A stretch of DNA of 64,000 bases from Pempheris klunzingeri (Eukaryota > Chordata > Actinopteri > Acropomatiformes > Pempheridae), in the NCBI RefSeq assembly GCF_042242105.1, contig NC_092012.1, positions 28,062,978-28,126,977 on the forward strand, given 5' to 3'. Both the position numbers and the translations under genes were made by a program. Of this stretch, positions 48,001 through 60,841 are shown piece by piece. The notes beneath the pieces were generated by a model. It made no database searches. It saw only the letters and a program-made list of their open reading frames with translations, and was not told where the DNA came from. Position 1 is the stretch's first letter, and the number at the start of each line of letters is the position of its first letter.

Positions 48001-48399
48001 TATTACAGTGGGTACCTGACCGGTTTTGAAAAAAACTCACTTAAGGCTGCTCAGTTTCAGTCCATATTAACTGAGAATGCACAATGCTAATATGCGTTGC
48101 CAGACTTGATCCTAGGTCAATCCAGAATTTATTCAGATTCATTCATTCATCAGCTATTCATTTAATACCAATAAGGTTAAAAAATTGAAGTAGCCATGTT
48201 TCGTTTAAACATTTTGGCATATGAAGCTTCCAGTTTAGGAAAATCATCCTTTTAGCAGTAAAAAACTATTTTGACCTTATCTATGCAGCCGTAAAAGACA
48301 ACAGAACAAGGGGAAAGATTTGTATTAATTATTTCTGAAATCAAATGTAACACTGCTGTCTAAAAGGTATTAACTGCACAGCAGTGTATCAAATTTCCC

Positions 48400-49720
48400 A
48401 CTTGTCCAAAACCGTGCCAGCAGAGATCAGAGGAGCATGTGTCTATTTTTTTTTAATCTGGAGGGAGTGATATTAGCTCTCTGAGAGATCTTCAGATGTA
48501 TAACTCTGGATCTGACTGACCTGATGATTACTGCAAGGTCCCTCCACATCCTTCCCTGCTCTGCCAAGGTGAAGGTGAATCGTCTTCCCATTGGGATTGA
48601 GTCTGAATGTTGAGATTCAAGTAGGAGTGAATCCACACTCTATGTAGACTTGAGACAGTACCTCTGTCGAATGCTAAGCAGAATTGCTTATCTTTCTCAT
48701 AATTAGAATCAGAGAGTCTCTAAGGCATTTTTAAGAAAATTAAGAAAATTCATTTTAACTGGGCATATAGTAAGAAAGTATGTTTTCAAGTTATATCTCC
48801 CTCCACAAAGGATAGAATCTTCCCATTCTCTAAAATTTTTGAGATTTCTGTAAGGTTGCTGTACATAGTTCGGCAGGGGATTCCCTGCTGCTTCAAAGGT
48901 TGGATTGTGAACGTTTTTAATAATGTCACATGGGAACTTCTTACTATTAATACTATTATCTAATTCTGTATGTGGAACATGATGGTACCACAATGACGAT
49001 AATGAAATCAATTTGTTCCTGTCCATTACAAAATGCTCCTCCAGCCAATTCCCACTACGTTTGCTTCTATCCTCCTTATGGCTCCAAATTATGAGACATC
49101 TGCCGTTAAAAGGAAGATAGTGCAGATATACATCTGGGATTTTAAGACTTCCTTTATCTCTTGGCAGTGATAGTTTTTACTGATTAATTCTGAAGAGTGT
49201 TTGGTCCATAGGCAGCATGGTGGTGCTGTGGTTAGCACTGTTGCCTCACAGCAAGAAGGGTTCGAATCCCGGTTTGAACCCGGGGTCTTTCTGTGTGGAG
49301 TTTGCATGTTCTCCCCATGCTAGCGTGGGTTCTCTCCGGGTTCTCCGGCTTCCTCCCACAATCCAAAGACATGCACATTAGGTTATTTGGTAACTCTAAA
49401 TTGCCCGTAGGTGTGAGTGTGAGAGTGAGTGGTTGTCTGTCTGTCTGTATGTGGCCCTGTGATTGGCTGGCGACCAGTCCAGGGTGTACCCCGCCTCTCG
49501 CCCAAAGTCAGCTGGGATAGGCTCCAGCTCCCCCTGCGACCCTGACGGATAAGCGGTATAGAAAATGGATGGATGGATGGATGGAGTGTTTGGTCCTTCC
49601 ACAGAGAAGAAGAGATCATCCTATTTATATTATCAACCCAAGGTCCAGGGTCCAAAGTGAGCGTGAGTTTTTATGTGCTATATCTTTGCAATAAATTAAT
49701 TTCATCATTCAGTATTCCAG
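48400..49720 (-). mobile_element. Possible L1-like LINE C-terminal fragment
   Basis: On the minus strand, LKIPDVYLHYLPFNGRCLIIW (about 49.08-49.15 kb) and the 105-codon frame at 48709-49026 resemble the loosely conserved region after the L1 reverse transcriptase. The match is by texture only. If right, the SINE at 49208-49583 was inserted into it. Confidence 0.3.
49208..49583 (+). mobile_element. tRNA-derived SINE with (GGAT)n tail and 13-bp target duplication
   Basis: The head has A-box-like CTGTGGTTAGCACTG and a full B box GGGTTCGAATCCC. The body has GTGGAGTTTGCATGTTCTCC, TCCTCCCACAATCCAAAGAC, TCCAGGGTGTACCCCGCC and GCTGGGATAGGCTCCAGC, as in a widespread fish repeat. The tail is (GGAT)n. 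The flanks are an identical GAGTGTTTGGTCC at 49195-49207 and 49584-49596, a 13-bp target site duplication that proves insertion by target-primed reverse transcription and sets both ends. Confidence 0.92.
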
Positions 49721-49965
49721 GTATTCCAGGCCCATTGTTGTGCCATTCATCCACGACCATCACCTCATGTTGCAGCATGATGATGCACGGCCCCATGTTG
49801 CAAGGATCTGTACACAATTGCTGGAGGCTGAAAACATCCCAGTTCTTGCATGGCCAGCATACTCACCGGACATGTCACCCATTGAGCATGTTTGGGATGC
49901 TCTGCATCGGCGTCTACGACAGTGTGTTCCAGTTCCTGCCAATATCCAGCAACTTGGCACAGCCA
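49720..49965 (+). mobile_element. Tc1-like transposase fragment, left of the 4.6-kb insert
   Basis: Reads FIHDHHLMLQHDDARPHVAR (second catalytic Asp in QHDDARPH) then PAYSPDMSPIEHVWDALHRR (catalytic Glu in SPIEHVWD), PANIQQLGTA. The frame is cut at 49965, where the CACTG element starts. Its continuation is at 54581. The 5' part, with the DNA-binding region and the first Asp, is missing. Confidence 0.9.
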
Positions 49966-50110
49966 CACTGCAAAAACTGAAATCTAAGTAAGATGACATA
50001 TCTTAGATCAAGGGGATATATTATTATTTTTTGTCTGATAAGACAGTTCTTCTTATTAAGCAGTTTTTATGTTAGATTGTTTCACTTGTTTTAAGTGTTT
50101 TGGTCCTTAA

Positions 50111-50696
50111 CCCTTCAGAGTCTGGGGTAAAACGGCGTTTTTTACTACTTTTCATTTTACCTTTGTGTTTCCCATTAAAACTGCTTAGCTTGCCTTTCTT
50201 TGTGTCTTTCTTTTCAGCACAACCTCACCTATGCGATTCTACAAGTATTTATTTATTTTGACATAATATATGGACACACTGTATGTAAAAGTGCAAAAGA
50301 AACACAAAATCCGAGTAGGAACTAGTTGGATCTTTGGAGGAGCGGGGGTCTGCGCGGACACCTCCTCTCGTTTGTCTTCACGCGCAGCATCCACTTCATC
50401 CTCTGAAACTGGAGTCAGAGTCTTCCAGTGGAGGAGTCTTCCTCAGAATCAGAACGTTCTTCCCCAGATTCAGCATCTTCTAACTCGTAGAAGAGCTGTA
50501 GTGCGTGACTTTGGCTCTTCATAAATTTAGTCTTAATAGGCCGATCAACAAAATTCAAACACTTGTAAAAAGTTTGAAGTGTCCGCTTTCCAACAGTCTT
50601 TGAATTGAGCACCTGCGTGCTTGTGTCACAGCTTTACGTTTTCAAACGTGCGACATGTGACTTTGACGCCGTGTGGCGGTCCTAGACTCCGAAGGG
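50111..50696 (-). mobile_element. piggyBac-type MITE nested in the CACTG element
   Basis: 586 bp flanked by TTAA on both sides (50107-50110 and 50697-50700), with 13-bp terminal inverted repeats CCCTTC(A/G)GAGTCT. On the minus strand it keeps a short piece with an acidic stretch (MKSQSHALQLFYELED then SGEERSDSEEDSS), which resembles the N-terminus of piggyBac transposases. It is therefore likely an internal-deletion derivative of an autonomous piggyBac. It cannot move on its own. Confidence 0.88.
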
Positions 50697-51635
50697 TTAA
50701 TTATCTAAATAAGATATTACAGCTTGTTACTGAGATTATATGACCTATTCTGAGTGACTGATGCTTGGAACTAGAATATCAATCGTTACACAGCTTTGTC
50801 ATCAACACTTACAAGTATAAAACTGCTTTTTCAAAGTAATAATTTCTTATTTCAAGCACAACCAAAAAATCATAACACCCCCCCCCATGCTGTCTGGTAT
50901 TTGAAAGTCTTTGAAACTCGCGACGTCATGGTTGAAGACGGAGGGGCTTTTCCGTTAATTTGTTTTTTTCTCTCTTTGGGAGTTAGGCTAATTGTGAAGT
51001 TGGCTAACAAGTGGTCGCATGCTAATTTTCACAAACTAGTTTACTTGCAGCCCTGTTACATGGGGGCTAAGAACAGTTAATTAGTAACTACACAAACAGT
51101 CACACTTTAAAAATGTATTGATAGTGTTTTCTTGCCAGAATCTGTATTATGGTACAGAACGTAGGTAGTTAGCTTTCTTTAGCTTTGGCTTACTTTTTTG
51201 GCTGATGTTAGCATGACATGGTGGGAGGGTCTGACTCTGCACAGTTTGGGCGGGAGGAGGGTAATATTATACTTGCTCGGTCATTGTAGCACTGTACAAT
51301 TAACTGTTTAGCAGCTCAGCATTTATTTATGTTCCCCTGCTATCCATGCATGTATATGGGTAAGAGAAAGACCGAGTCCAAGTGGCTCACGCTGAAAAAG
51401 ATGGGAGATGGCGGCTGCCAAAGTCTCCTTAACTAATAGGAAATACTGGTTGATAGGGTTAATAATTAAAATCAGAAAAAATCAGAAAATAGAAATAAAA
51501 TAAATAAAACAAAATAATTTCTGCCTTTAGTTGAAATGGTGGTAGTAGATTCATAATTTCAGTGAGGCATTGCTTTTATGGTAGTTGTTTGTAATACACT
51601 GTTATTGACTTATGATAAATGCTTATCTTTTTCAG

Positions 51636-53658
51636 GGTGAGGATTCAGACCAGCCAGGCACCTCCTCTGGGACTTCTGAGCTTGCCAGCTCCCACTATCC
51701 CACTACCTCAACCCCTTTGCCCATGCCTTCTTCCTCCCCCACTTCTCTCCCCCCTTCAAACAGCAGAATTGTACAGCTTGTAAACCTGCAATATGTCGTC
51801 TACACAGACACAGAGCTGGAGCAGTCAAGAGCCACCTTTTTTGAAAAACAGTGTGCTTGAGCATGATTGCCATCAAGAGAGCTGCAGGGGATGATATCCA
51901 ATATCCATGCAGCCGTGAGCTTACTGTGATGGCTAAGCGTCTCATTGAGTACTACCCAATGCTGCGGGACAGGTCTACAGCCGGTCGAGCTGAGTGGGTA
52001 GGAAGATGCTTTATTTAGGATCATTGTTTGTATGGTTTAATTTCATTTTGATTAATGTGATTTTTACACATTCTGTTTTGTGTTTTTGTCAGGACTCTGT
52101 GAAGAAGCAGCTTTTGAAAAGGGTCCAGAATGTGACACCTGCTAAAAAGAAGCAGAGAGCAACTCCTTCGAGAAAGAGGCGACGGGGCATCAGCTTTGAA
52201 AGTAGTAGCAGCAGCCTGGAGACATCTGCTGATGACACTGAGTCTAATACTTCCACCATAGTCTTGGAAAGATCACCAGCAAGCAGTTCCCCAGAGGGTG
52301 AACAGTTGGAAGGTGAGAGCACATATTGAGATTGTGTTTTGGTGTTACTACTAGTATTGACAAGAGGGATGCTCTAATTTAGTTTTATATTTAAGAAAAT
52401 AATCTCATTAAAGTCATACAGAAATGAAAAAACTTCAATTCAACTTCGACTTCAACAACATCAGGATCTGTCATCTGTCAATCAAATTGCTGCCGTCACT
52501 ACGAGCGGTCGCGAGCGAGCCACGAGCTGGACAGCATCCAATCATATTCCTTCAAAACACTCAGTGTCCCACCTCAAACAGTGAACGTCTCGCCCGCTGG
52601 ATAACGGCCAATCAAATTTGTTTTCCTTACTCAGGGAAGACTCAGGGAAACGGCCATTTCTGTACGTCTTTAATTATTATTTCATTATACTTTGGGTATT
52701 TGTTTTTATTATATATCTTAGAACCAGGCTAGACACTACAAAGTTCTGCAGGAGCTATACAAGTCCAGGCCCAGGCCAAACAAGAAGGATGTTGCCCAGC
52801 TCTTGGACCTTGAATACCAAGCAAGATGGGCTTTCATTGACTCAGATGTGATAAAGAGCAAGACAGACCAGCAAAAATTGTTCAAGCATATCCCTGCTTC
52901 AAAGAAGTGGATCATGTAAGCAAATCAAATCATTTTAAGGTTATGTTTGATAAGATTGTAGCAGTAAGACATTAATATTGATTTTATTTTTAAAGATATT
53001 TTCCACATGTCTTTCTGTGGCAGATCATGGATGAACTGCAGAGGATTCTCACTCACTTCCCACTTCGTACCTGAGCTGAAGGACCGCTGGGGGGCCTTTT
53101 GTGAAAAGGCCCAGTTTTATGGGGTTTTCAAAAAAGTCCTAATAGAAAGTTGGTGGCCATGTTTGTTTAATAATTTGTTTTAAATTGTATTGCAATTTAT
53201 TTAATTAAATTGCAGTTTATGCTTCTCATCCTTGAGGTAAGAAATTCATGCAAGTATGACAGTGTACAGTTTTTTGTGTTCCATTACTTGACCACAGTCT
53301 GTCAACATTTAATTGTTTTGTGATTGTTTTTCTTTTTGTGTTTCAGTCTGCTGAAGACCCGAACACCTTCCTCCAGGGAAGACCACTGCTCAGCCCCGTC
53401 GTCATTGTGTGTGAGACCAACTGCATCCTGGCCATTGGCACAATGCCTGTGTTCATCTTCCCAAAAGAGGACATCCCTGACAGTGTGATGTACATAATGG
53501 CATGCTACTACACTTTTCACCTCACCTACCCGAAATGCATCGCCACTCTCCTCTCTGTGCTGCAAACAGAGGTCTTAATGGACACCATACATGACAGAGA
53601 CATGACATCCTCATATAAGAAAGCTATGGCTGAGTGGAAAAGATTCATCACAGAGTAG
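51636..53658 (+). pseudogene. Multi-exon gene carried by the CACTG element, function unknown
   Basis: Coding-like blocks lie between good splice sites: 51636-51997 (TTTTTCAG before, GTAGGA after), 52093-52312 (TTTGTCAG before, GTGAGA after), 52728-52915 (AACCAG before, GTAAGC after), 53024 to about 53150 (GTGGCAG before), perhaps a tiny block at 53215-53237 (before GTAAGA), and 53347-53658 (TTTCAG before, stop TAG). Block 1 is Ser/Thr/Pro-rich then has DDIQYPCSRELTVMAKRLIEYYPML; block 2 is basic then Ser/acidic; the last has CETNCILAIGTMPV and HLTYPKCIATLLSVLQTEVL. The style matches a multicopy family of uncharacterised fish proteins. Block 1 changes frame near 51858 and blocks 2 and 3 do not join in phase, so this copy is probably damaged. 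No catalytic DDE motif was found. Confidence 0.6.
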
Positions 53659-53823
53659 TACATAAATATCAAAGCTGATGTCTGCTTCCATTAATGTTTG
53701 CCTTAAGTAATACAGTTTGTTGAGGTCACTGCTACTGTATCAGATGTTTATATATTGTTATGTATGTTGTTATACCTCTTAGTTTAGGCTCCACCCACAC
53801 TCCCACCACCTCATATCAACACA

Positions 53824-53846
53824 CTTGCACACACACACACACACAC
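53824..53846. repeat. CA microsatellite
   Basis: (CA)n in the 3' region of the CACTG element, with a shorter (TG)n at 53957-53970. Confidence 0.93.
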
Positions 53847-54580
53847 GGTCTGTTTTGCACTAGTTATAATTTCTGTTGGGTGATTTTAAGCAGGAAATAA
53901 TTTGTTGCCCGTTCTTAACTGTCCAGCTCATATGCAGGTGCATGCACACTACTTGGTGTGTGTGTGTGTGTATACGCATCTGTTTGAGTATGAGTGTATT
54001 CAAGTGTCACTTTTGCCCTTTAACCTTGAGGCTGTCATGCTTGTTGTACTCATGTGCATGTTAAATATAATAAAGAAACATTGCATTTAACCAGGTCTAT
54101 TCTAGTACTTTCAGGATCATTCATTATTAAGCATTAATTCCATGCCTTGTGCCTTATTTCAAGAATTGTAAGAGAAATATTCTACATACAGAGAAGAATG
54201 TGCTTAGCTGTATCAAGAAAAGTACACTAGTTTATAGTATGACTTTGCTGGTTTCAAGAAATATAATGCCTAGTGCATGTCATTATATCAAGATTGTGGT
54301 TCTAGCATTTAATTAATTTAAGAATATTTTTCAATATATTGAGAAAATCCGTCAGGTGTATTTCATTAGAAACAAGAAAAATGCACTTGTTATTAGTTAA
54401 AATACACTAATTCTAAGGTACTTTTAGTTTCATTGACATTAGAAATTTTTGCTTGTTTTGGGAAGTCTTGACAAGCAAAATTTTCTTGTTCCATTGGCAG
54501 ATAATTTTGCTATTTTTAGGCAAAATAGACCTAATTTTTGTACTTTTTTTCTTGATTTTGGAAGCTGGCTTTTTGCAGTG

Positions 54581-54800
54581 CATTGAGGAGGAATGGACTA
54601 ACATTCCACAGGCCACAATCAACAACCTGATCAACTCTATGCGAAGGAGATGTGTTGCACTGCGTGAGGCAAATGGTGGTCACACCAGATACTGACTGGT
54701 TTTCTGACCCCCCCAGACCCTCCCAATAAAGCAAAACTGCACATTTCAGAGTGGCCTTTTATTGTGGCCAGCCAAAGGCACACCTGTGTTTGGTCACATT
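54581..54800 (+). mobile_element. Tc1-like transposase fragment, right of the 4.6-kb insert
   Basis: Starts CATTGAGGAG and reads IEEEWTNIPQATINNLINSM then RRRCVALREANGGHTRY and stop at 54693-54695, the usual C-terminus of this Tc1-like transposase. Followed by part of the 3' untranslated region (CAGAGTGGCCTTTTATTGTGGCCAGC). The right terminal repeat could not be found. Confidence 0.9.
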
Positions 54801-54809
54801 CACCACATC

Positions 54810-55360
54810 ACAATAGTTACACTACAGATACAGTTCAGTTCAATAGCCATCAGTGGTATGTGTATGTGTGACATAATGACAAATAAACATGTTTAAAATG
54901 TTAAATGTATAATTGCTTGGCCCAAACCACAGCTAAAGTGATTATTTGAAGCAAATTATTGTTATAGTATGAAGAAATTTGATTCAAAATCATACTTAGA
55001 TAAATGGGTCCTTGTTGACCCATGTGTGTAAACTTGATGTAAAAATACAAAAACCTATTTTTGTTTATAAAATAAGAAAGAAAAATAGATAATAATAATG
55101 ACCCGTATTAATCAAAAACAAGATATTAAAAGAATACTTGGAATTTTCAATCATAAAATAAATTGATTTCAAAAGAGACAGCAGAGACACTCACCCAGCA
55201 TTAAATCACAATGAAATCACATAGAAAAAGAATGTGGGTATTAGAAGGGGTGTGCATATGTCAAAGGGTTAAGAACAAAGGCAGAACAGAATTCAAATAA
55301 AAAATGTATTTGTAAATACACCCAAATATCTCATCCCCTCTGCCTTCCATATAAACAGAG
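54810..55360. other. AT-rich stretch without recognised genes
   Basis: Short frames only. May include more of the decayed L1 fragment that follows. Confidence 0.4.
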
Positions 55361-55369
55361 CTGGTCAAA

Positions 55370-55760
55370 GATCAGTGTATGTAGTGATTTAAAGGTATGG
55401 CTTCACTTTTGGTCCAATTTATTTTATAGCGTGGGAATCTACCAAATGATGATGACCTGATGATGGATCGAACAAGACCAGCGAAATATAATTTAAAGGC
55501 ATATTTAGGCTATAATCAGGATCACCAATAAATTACCTGTAATGTCCCTGTTCCTTCAGATTGTGTATGCTGAAGGTTCTACAGTTTCTAGGGCTAAGAT
55601 TAACGGTAATGGAGACAAGGGACAGCCTTGTGTTTACCATCACCTTACATTATCTTGAATAGGGAGATTAACCAGCCATTTCAAGCAGATATACTTTTGA
55701 TAAATCACAATTTTGTTTCAAGCATGTGTTATTGAAAGCATAAACTCATTAAATGCTTTA
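55370..55760 (-). mobile_element. L1-type LINE reverse transcriptase fragment, decayed
   Basis: On the minus strand one reads TQGCPLSPLPLILALETVEP near 55.6 kb, matching the L1 motif TRQGCPLSPLLF.LALEPLA. Further downstream, near 55.4 kb, is FGRFPRYKINWTKSEAIPLN, matching FG.FSGYKINW.KSE..PL. NGWLINLPIQ precedes the first motif. The catalytic ADD segment between them is missing, so the copy is internally deleted as well as truncated. Confidence 0.8.
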
Positions 55761-55769
55761 TATATGAGA

Positions 55770-56940
55770 CACAAAATGCATTTAGGCAGACTTGAGAGGC
55801 TTCTTTTAAAGTAAATCTAAGTGCATTTAGGAACAGTTAACTGTACTGGTTTTCCCTTTCATCAGTAATAGTATGCACATTTCAAACTTTTATAAGTGAG
55901 ACAAAATAAGTGCATTTTGTACAGGCACTCATTTAAAGAACTGTGCAGTGGGCTTGTTGCAATAACTGCAATACTGCTATACTGCGCTGTTAACAAGCCA
56001 ACCGTGGGGGAAACAAAGCAACAACTATAACAGCAATACTAGATGTGACCGGCGCTACTGATGTGCTCACTGACAAGAGTGTAGCCTCCACAGCTGTCTG
56101 GTGGCTGCACAATGCACAGACTTTAGTATGGGACTGGTGCTACTGATGTGCTCACTGGCCAGCCCCTGCAGTGAGAGCTCAGGGATGCACAGAAGAACTT
56201 GAAGAGAATAGTAGGTAGAGATCGTGTAGAGTCAGAGTGGCTGCAACACGAAAATGTCAGCCCCAGTAAAGGCAACATTATTGGTGAGGGCCGAAGAGCT
56301 CCCTCTTAATTACAACAGAAAGTGCTAGTGAAGGTTTATCTATTTAAAGCTGTCATTGTCAATGAAAACGCAACAACATACCTGATTTGAGCTATTTCAT
56401 TGAGTTCCCTTTTAGTGAAAGGCTATTAGTGAACTGCCTGCATATTATTTCCAGCAGTGACTGTGTGTATTCACCTGGTCGTTGCTCAGAGGTGTCTCTG
56501 CAGCTATGATCACCTACTCAGACTGCGGAGCCTCCTGTTATTATTCTAACCACTATTACCGTATACCGCACTATGGAGCCACTGTAAATCACCACATGGG
56601 AAATTCCTTGACCTAAACAGCCCTTCTGTAGAGTGTAATGTTGGTAGAAATACCAACAAGCTCCCTCATATGGCTCAAAAATGCACTGAAGGAATAAATG
56701 TTAAACAAAAGACCTTGAGAGAAATTCTGGAAATATGTTTGGCGGCCCAAATCAAATCTCCTGCGACCACATAAGTAGCCCAACACAATATCTGGGTATG
56801 ACTGGCCTTAGGGAATTATTTCCTTTACCCTTCCTTTCCTTTCATGTTGTCTGACAGCAACTGGGCCCCATCCTCTTTGGGTTGAGACCATCAACCCAGA
56901 AAAGATCAAAGTTGTGTACATAAGGGACTCCAATGGAACT
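55770..56940. other. Intergenic stretch without recognised genes
   Basis: A short direct repeat (CTACTGATGTGCTCACTG at about 56.06 and 56.14 kb) is present. No gene could be supported. Confidence 0.5.
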
Positions 56941-56954
56941 GTCGCAGCCTCTTA

Positions 56955-57462
56955 TGGCGCGTTTCCACTAGTACCTACTCAGCTCTACACGGCTCGACTC
57001 TACTCGACTCGACACGGTTTGGTTGCGTTTCCATTACAGTAGCGTACCACTTCAAAGTAGCAAGGCGGCATAGCAAGGCGGGCCGAAACTCCGGTGGCGT
57101 AATTTGTATATGGCACAAACAAACAACTAAGGACACGGAGCATTTGGTTTACGTGTATCCGTTTACCCCGTTCACAGAAATAATAAAAACGCCCGGTCTC
57201 TGTTTCCAGGGTTTTAAAAACGGCGGGTTTGATTCTTGTGAACGAGTCGCTCTCATGACTCATCAAGTGACGCCGCTCCCTGGCCAATCAGTGGCCTGCA
57301 GTCTGGTGACATCGCATTGTCAGCTCGACTCAGCTCGCTTGGAAAACCCCGGCTGAGGAGGTACTAAAATAGTACCTGATACCTGGTACTAGCGCTGGTG
57401 GAAACGCAAACAAACCGTGTTGAGTTGAGTCGAGCCGAGTAGTTACTAGTGGAAACGCGCCA
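56955..57462. mobile_element. TTA-flanked MITE (PIF/Harbinger-like)
   Basis: 508 bp flanked by TTA (56952-56954 and 57463-57465). The terminal inverted repeats start TGGCGCGTTTCCACTAGTA on both strands and continue imperfectly through CTACTC(A/G)GCTC and CTCGACTC. The interior is GC-richer and has no real gene. A 3-bp TTA duplication is typical of PIF/Harbinger. The open frames 57000-57287 and 57144-57356 are by-products. Confidence 0.85.
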
Positions 57463-57469
57463 TTAGTCA

Positions 57470-58650
57470 GCAGTGGGGGCCAGTCAGCCCCCGAAGTGGA
57501 TGGGAAGGAGGCCAGATATTATAATGTGTTTCCCTGTGTCTAGTGATGATAAAAGAGTAAAAGAGAAGATAGTGCTTCTCACCATGCTCAAGGGGCATTC
57601 AGAGAGTGTTGGGGGGCACTGGAAGCAATGTTTTTGAAAGGGGGGCAGTGAGGTGTTCTCAGGGGGCATTTAACTCACTCACAAAACTCACAAGAGAGTT
57701 TACACAAAAGGTTCACTACGAGACAGGTTGAAATATGCAACTGCTTGCAAAGCAATGTTGTCTACAATACTTGCCACTAATGTTACTGTGTCATTTCCCT
57801 ATGAATGACCCTTCAGAGTTTTTGTCAGCTTCCTGTAGCTGGATCATTTGTGATGTAGCTCTGATGTGGCCTTCATGAGAACGGACTGTCATTGTCAAAC
57901 CATTAATTTCTTCTGAGGATACCCAGAAAATGCTGTTTTATTGCTACAGTTACAAATTTAAAGGTATAGTCGACTGTCCGACTTCCTGTGAAAGCAACTG
58001 GGCACCAGCATCCAGACACACATTTACATTATTGTAAATAACTACTAGGTGTTGTCCTGAATCCATTCACAAGTGGACACACACTGAAAAAAACTGAAAC
58101 TTTTTAATCTTTGCATCTTTGAATTGGTCTAACAGAAAATCATGGTTTCCAGTTCAAACCTGCTTCATTCAGTTATCCTATAAGCAAATCACACCCAACG
58201 CAGTAGTTTTACAGCAATGGTATTTTCACTTCAGATCCATGACATCGCATCAGTTTGCTCTGTCCCGGTTGATTTTTCCTACCCCCCTTTACCTTGCATC
58301 AAAAGTGAAGACCACCATTTGCTCCACGCCCAATAGCCTTCAAAGTAAAGGCCGTCTTTTGTACAAAAAAAATGTTTAAAATGGGATAAGAATTCAAAAA
58401 CTTGTTCGAAGGGAACATTATTTTCACACACATTTATGGTTTTGTGGTTGGACGTTCAGAATATTAGCCAACGCAGGCTCAAAATCAACACGATGGCGAT
58501 GCCTTTGTTGCCTCCGTTTGACAAGTTGAACGTTAATATTGCTGGCAATGTTATTTTTCTGTAAAGTAGGGAAAAAGTGATGGTATTAGGGCTTGTTTTT
58601 CTACACTACTTGTATAAACTGGACTAGGCCAACTCCAGACAATGTCCAGA
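57470..58650. other. Intergenic stretch without recognised genes
   Basis: No gene or clean repeat could be supported. Confidence 0.5.
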
Positions 58651-58654
58651 CCTA

Positions 58655-60276
<1,622 letters not shown>

Positions 60277-60279
60277 TAT

Positions 60280-60830
60280 GTTAATGTGAGTAAATGGCTT
60301 AAAAGAGGCTGCTGCTTCTGCTGCTCTGTGTCGGGACATATTTTTGCCAAGGGTGACACTGGGCTCCCCAACCACACATACAGAAAAACAAGGTTGGTAC
60401 CAGAGCTAGCTAAATGAGGAGAAGAAGGTGAAACTCTGTGGACACATTTATCGAGTTTATAACTGAAAGGAGTATTAATGTTAGTGTAAGAGGCATAAAC
60501 CTTTGGAGGAAACATGAAAGAACAATTATATCTAACTAATCAAAGAAATATTTGACAGATCTGACACCCATTCACCTGCAGTGTGTCTTTTAGACAGTCG
60601 ATATGTTTCCACAGCTCGTTGTCTGTGCCATGTAACCATCGAGTCTATAGCCATTTCAGACATGCACCCCTTTTTATTAATCTAACAGCAGCTAAACGTT
60701 CCAGCCTCATATCTGATAAAATGCACCCTGGTCACTTTTCCTGGTCTCATGTCTGAAAAGACTAAAATAACCCCCCTGACATCAAAAGGGAGCTGCTGAA
60801 CATAAGACGTCCTCCAGTGGATATTAATGC
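60280..60830. other. Intergenic stretch without recognised genes
   Basis: Nothing could be supported. Confidence 0.5.
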
Positions 60831-60841
60831 TGCGTAACTCC

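Larger units (their letters stand above)
49966..54580. mobile_element. 4.6-kb DNA transposon with CACTG termini and a 2-bp CA duplication
   Basis: Perfect 11-bp terminal inverted repeats: CACTGCAAAAA at 49966 and TTTTTGCAGTG ending at 54580. The host sequence is known because the insert splits a Tc1-like transposase: ...GGCACAGCCA before and CATTGAGGAG after, so the empty site reads GGCACAGCCATTGAGGAG and CA is duplicated. A CACTG start with a short duplication fits the CACTA/EnSpm (CMC) superfamily by terminus type. Subterminal regions are AT-rich with repeated TTTCAAGAA/ACTTGTTTT-like motifs. I find no CMC transposase in it. It contains a piggyBac MITE and a multi-exon gene. The superfamily assignment is inference. 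Confidence 0.8.

Noticed and set aside
52424-52732. 102-codon frame inside the CACTG element
   Set aside because: It falls in the interval between two coding blocks with good splice sites and has no recognised domain, so it is treated as intron.
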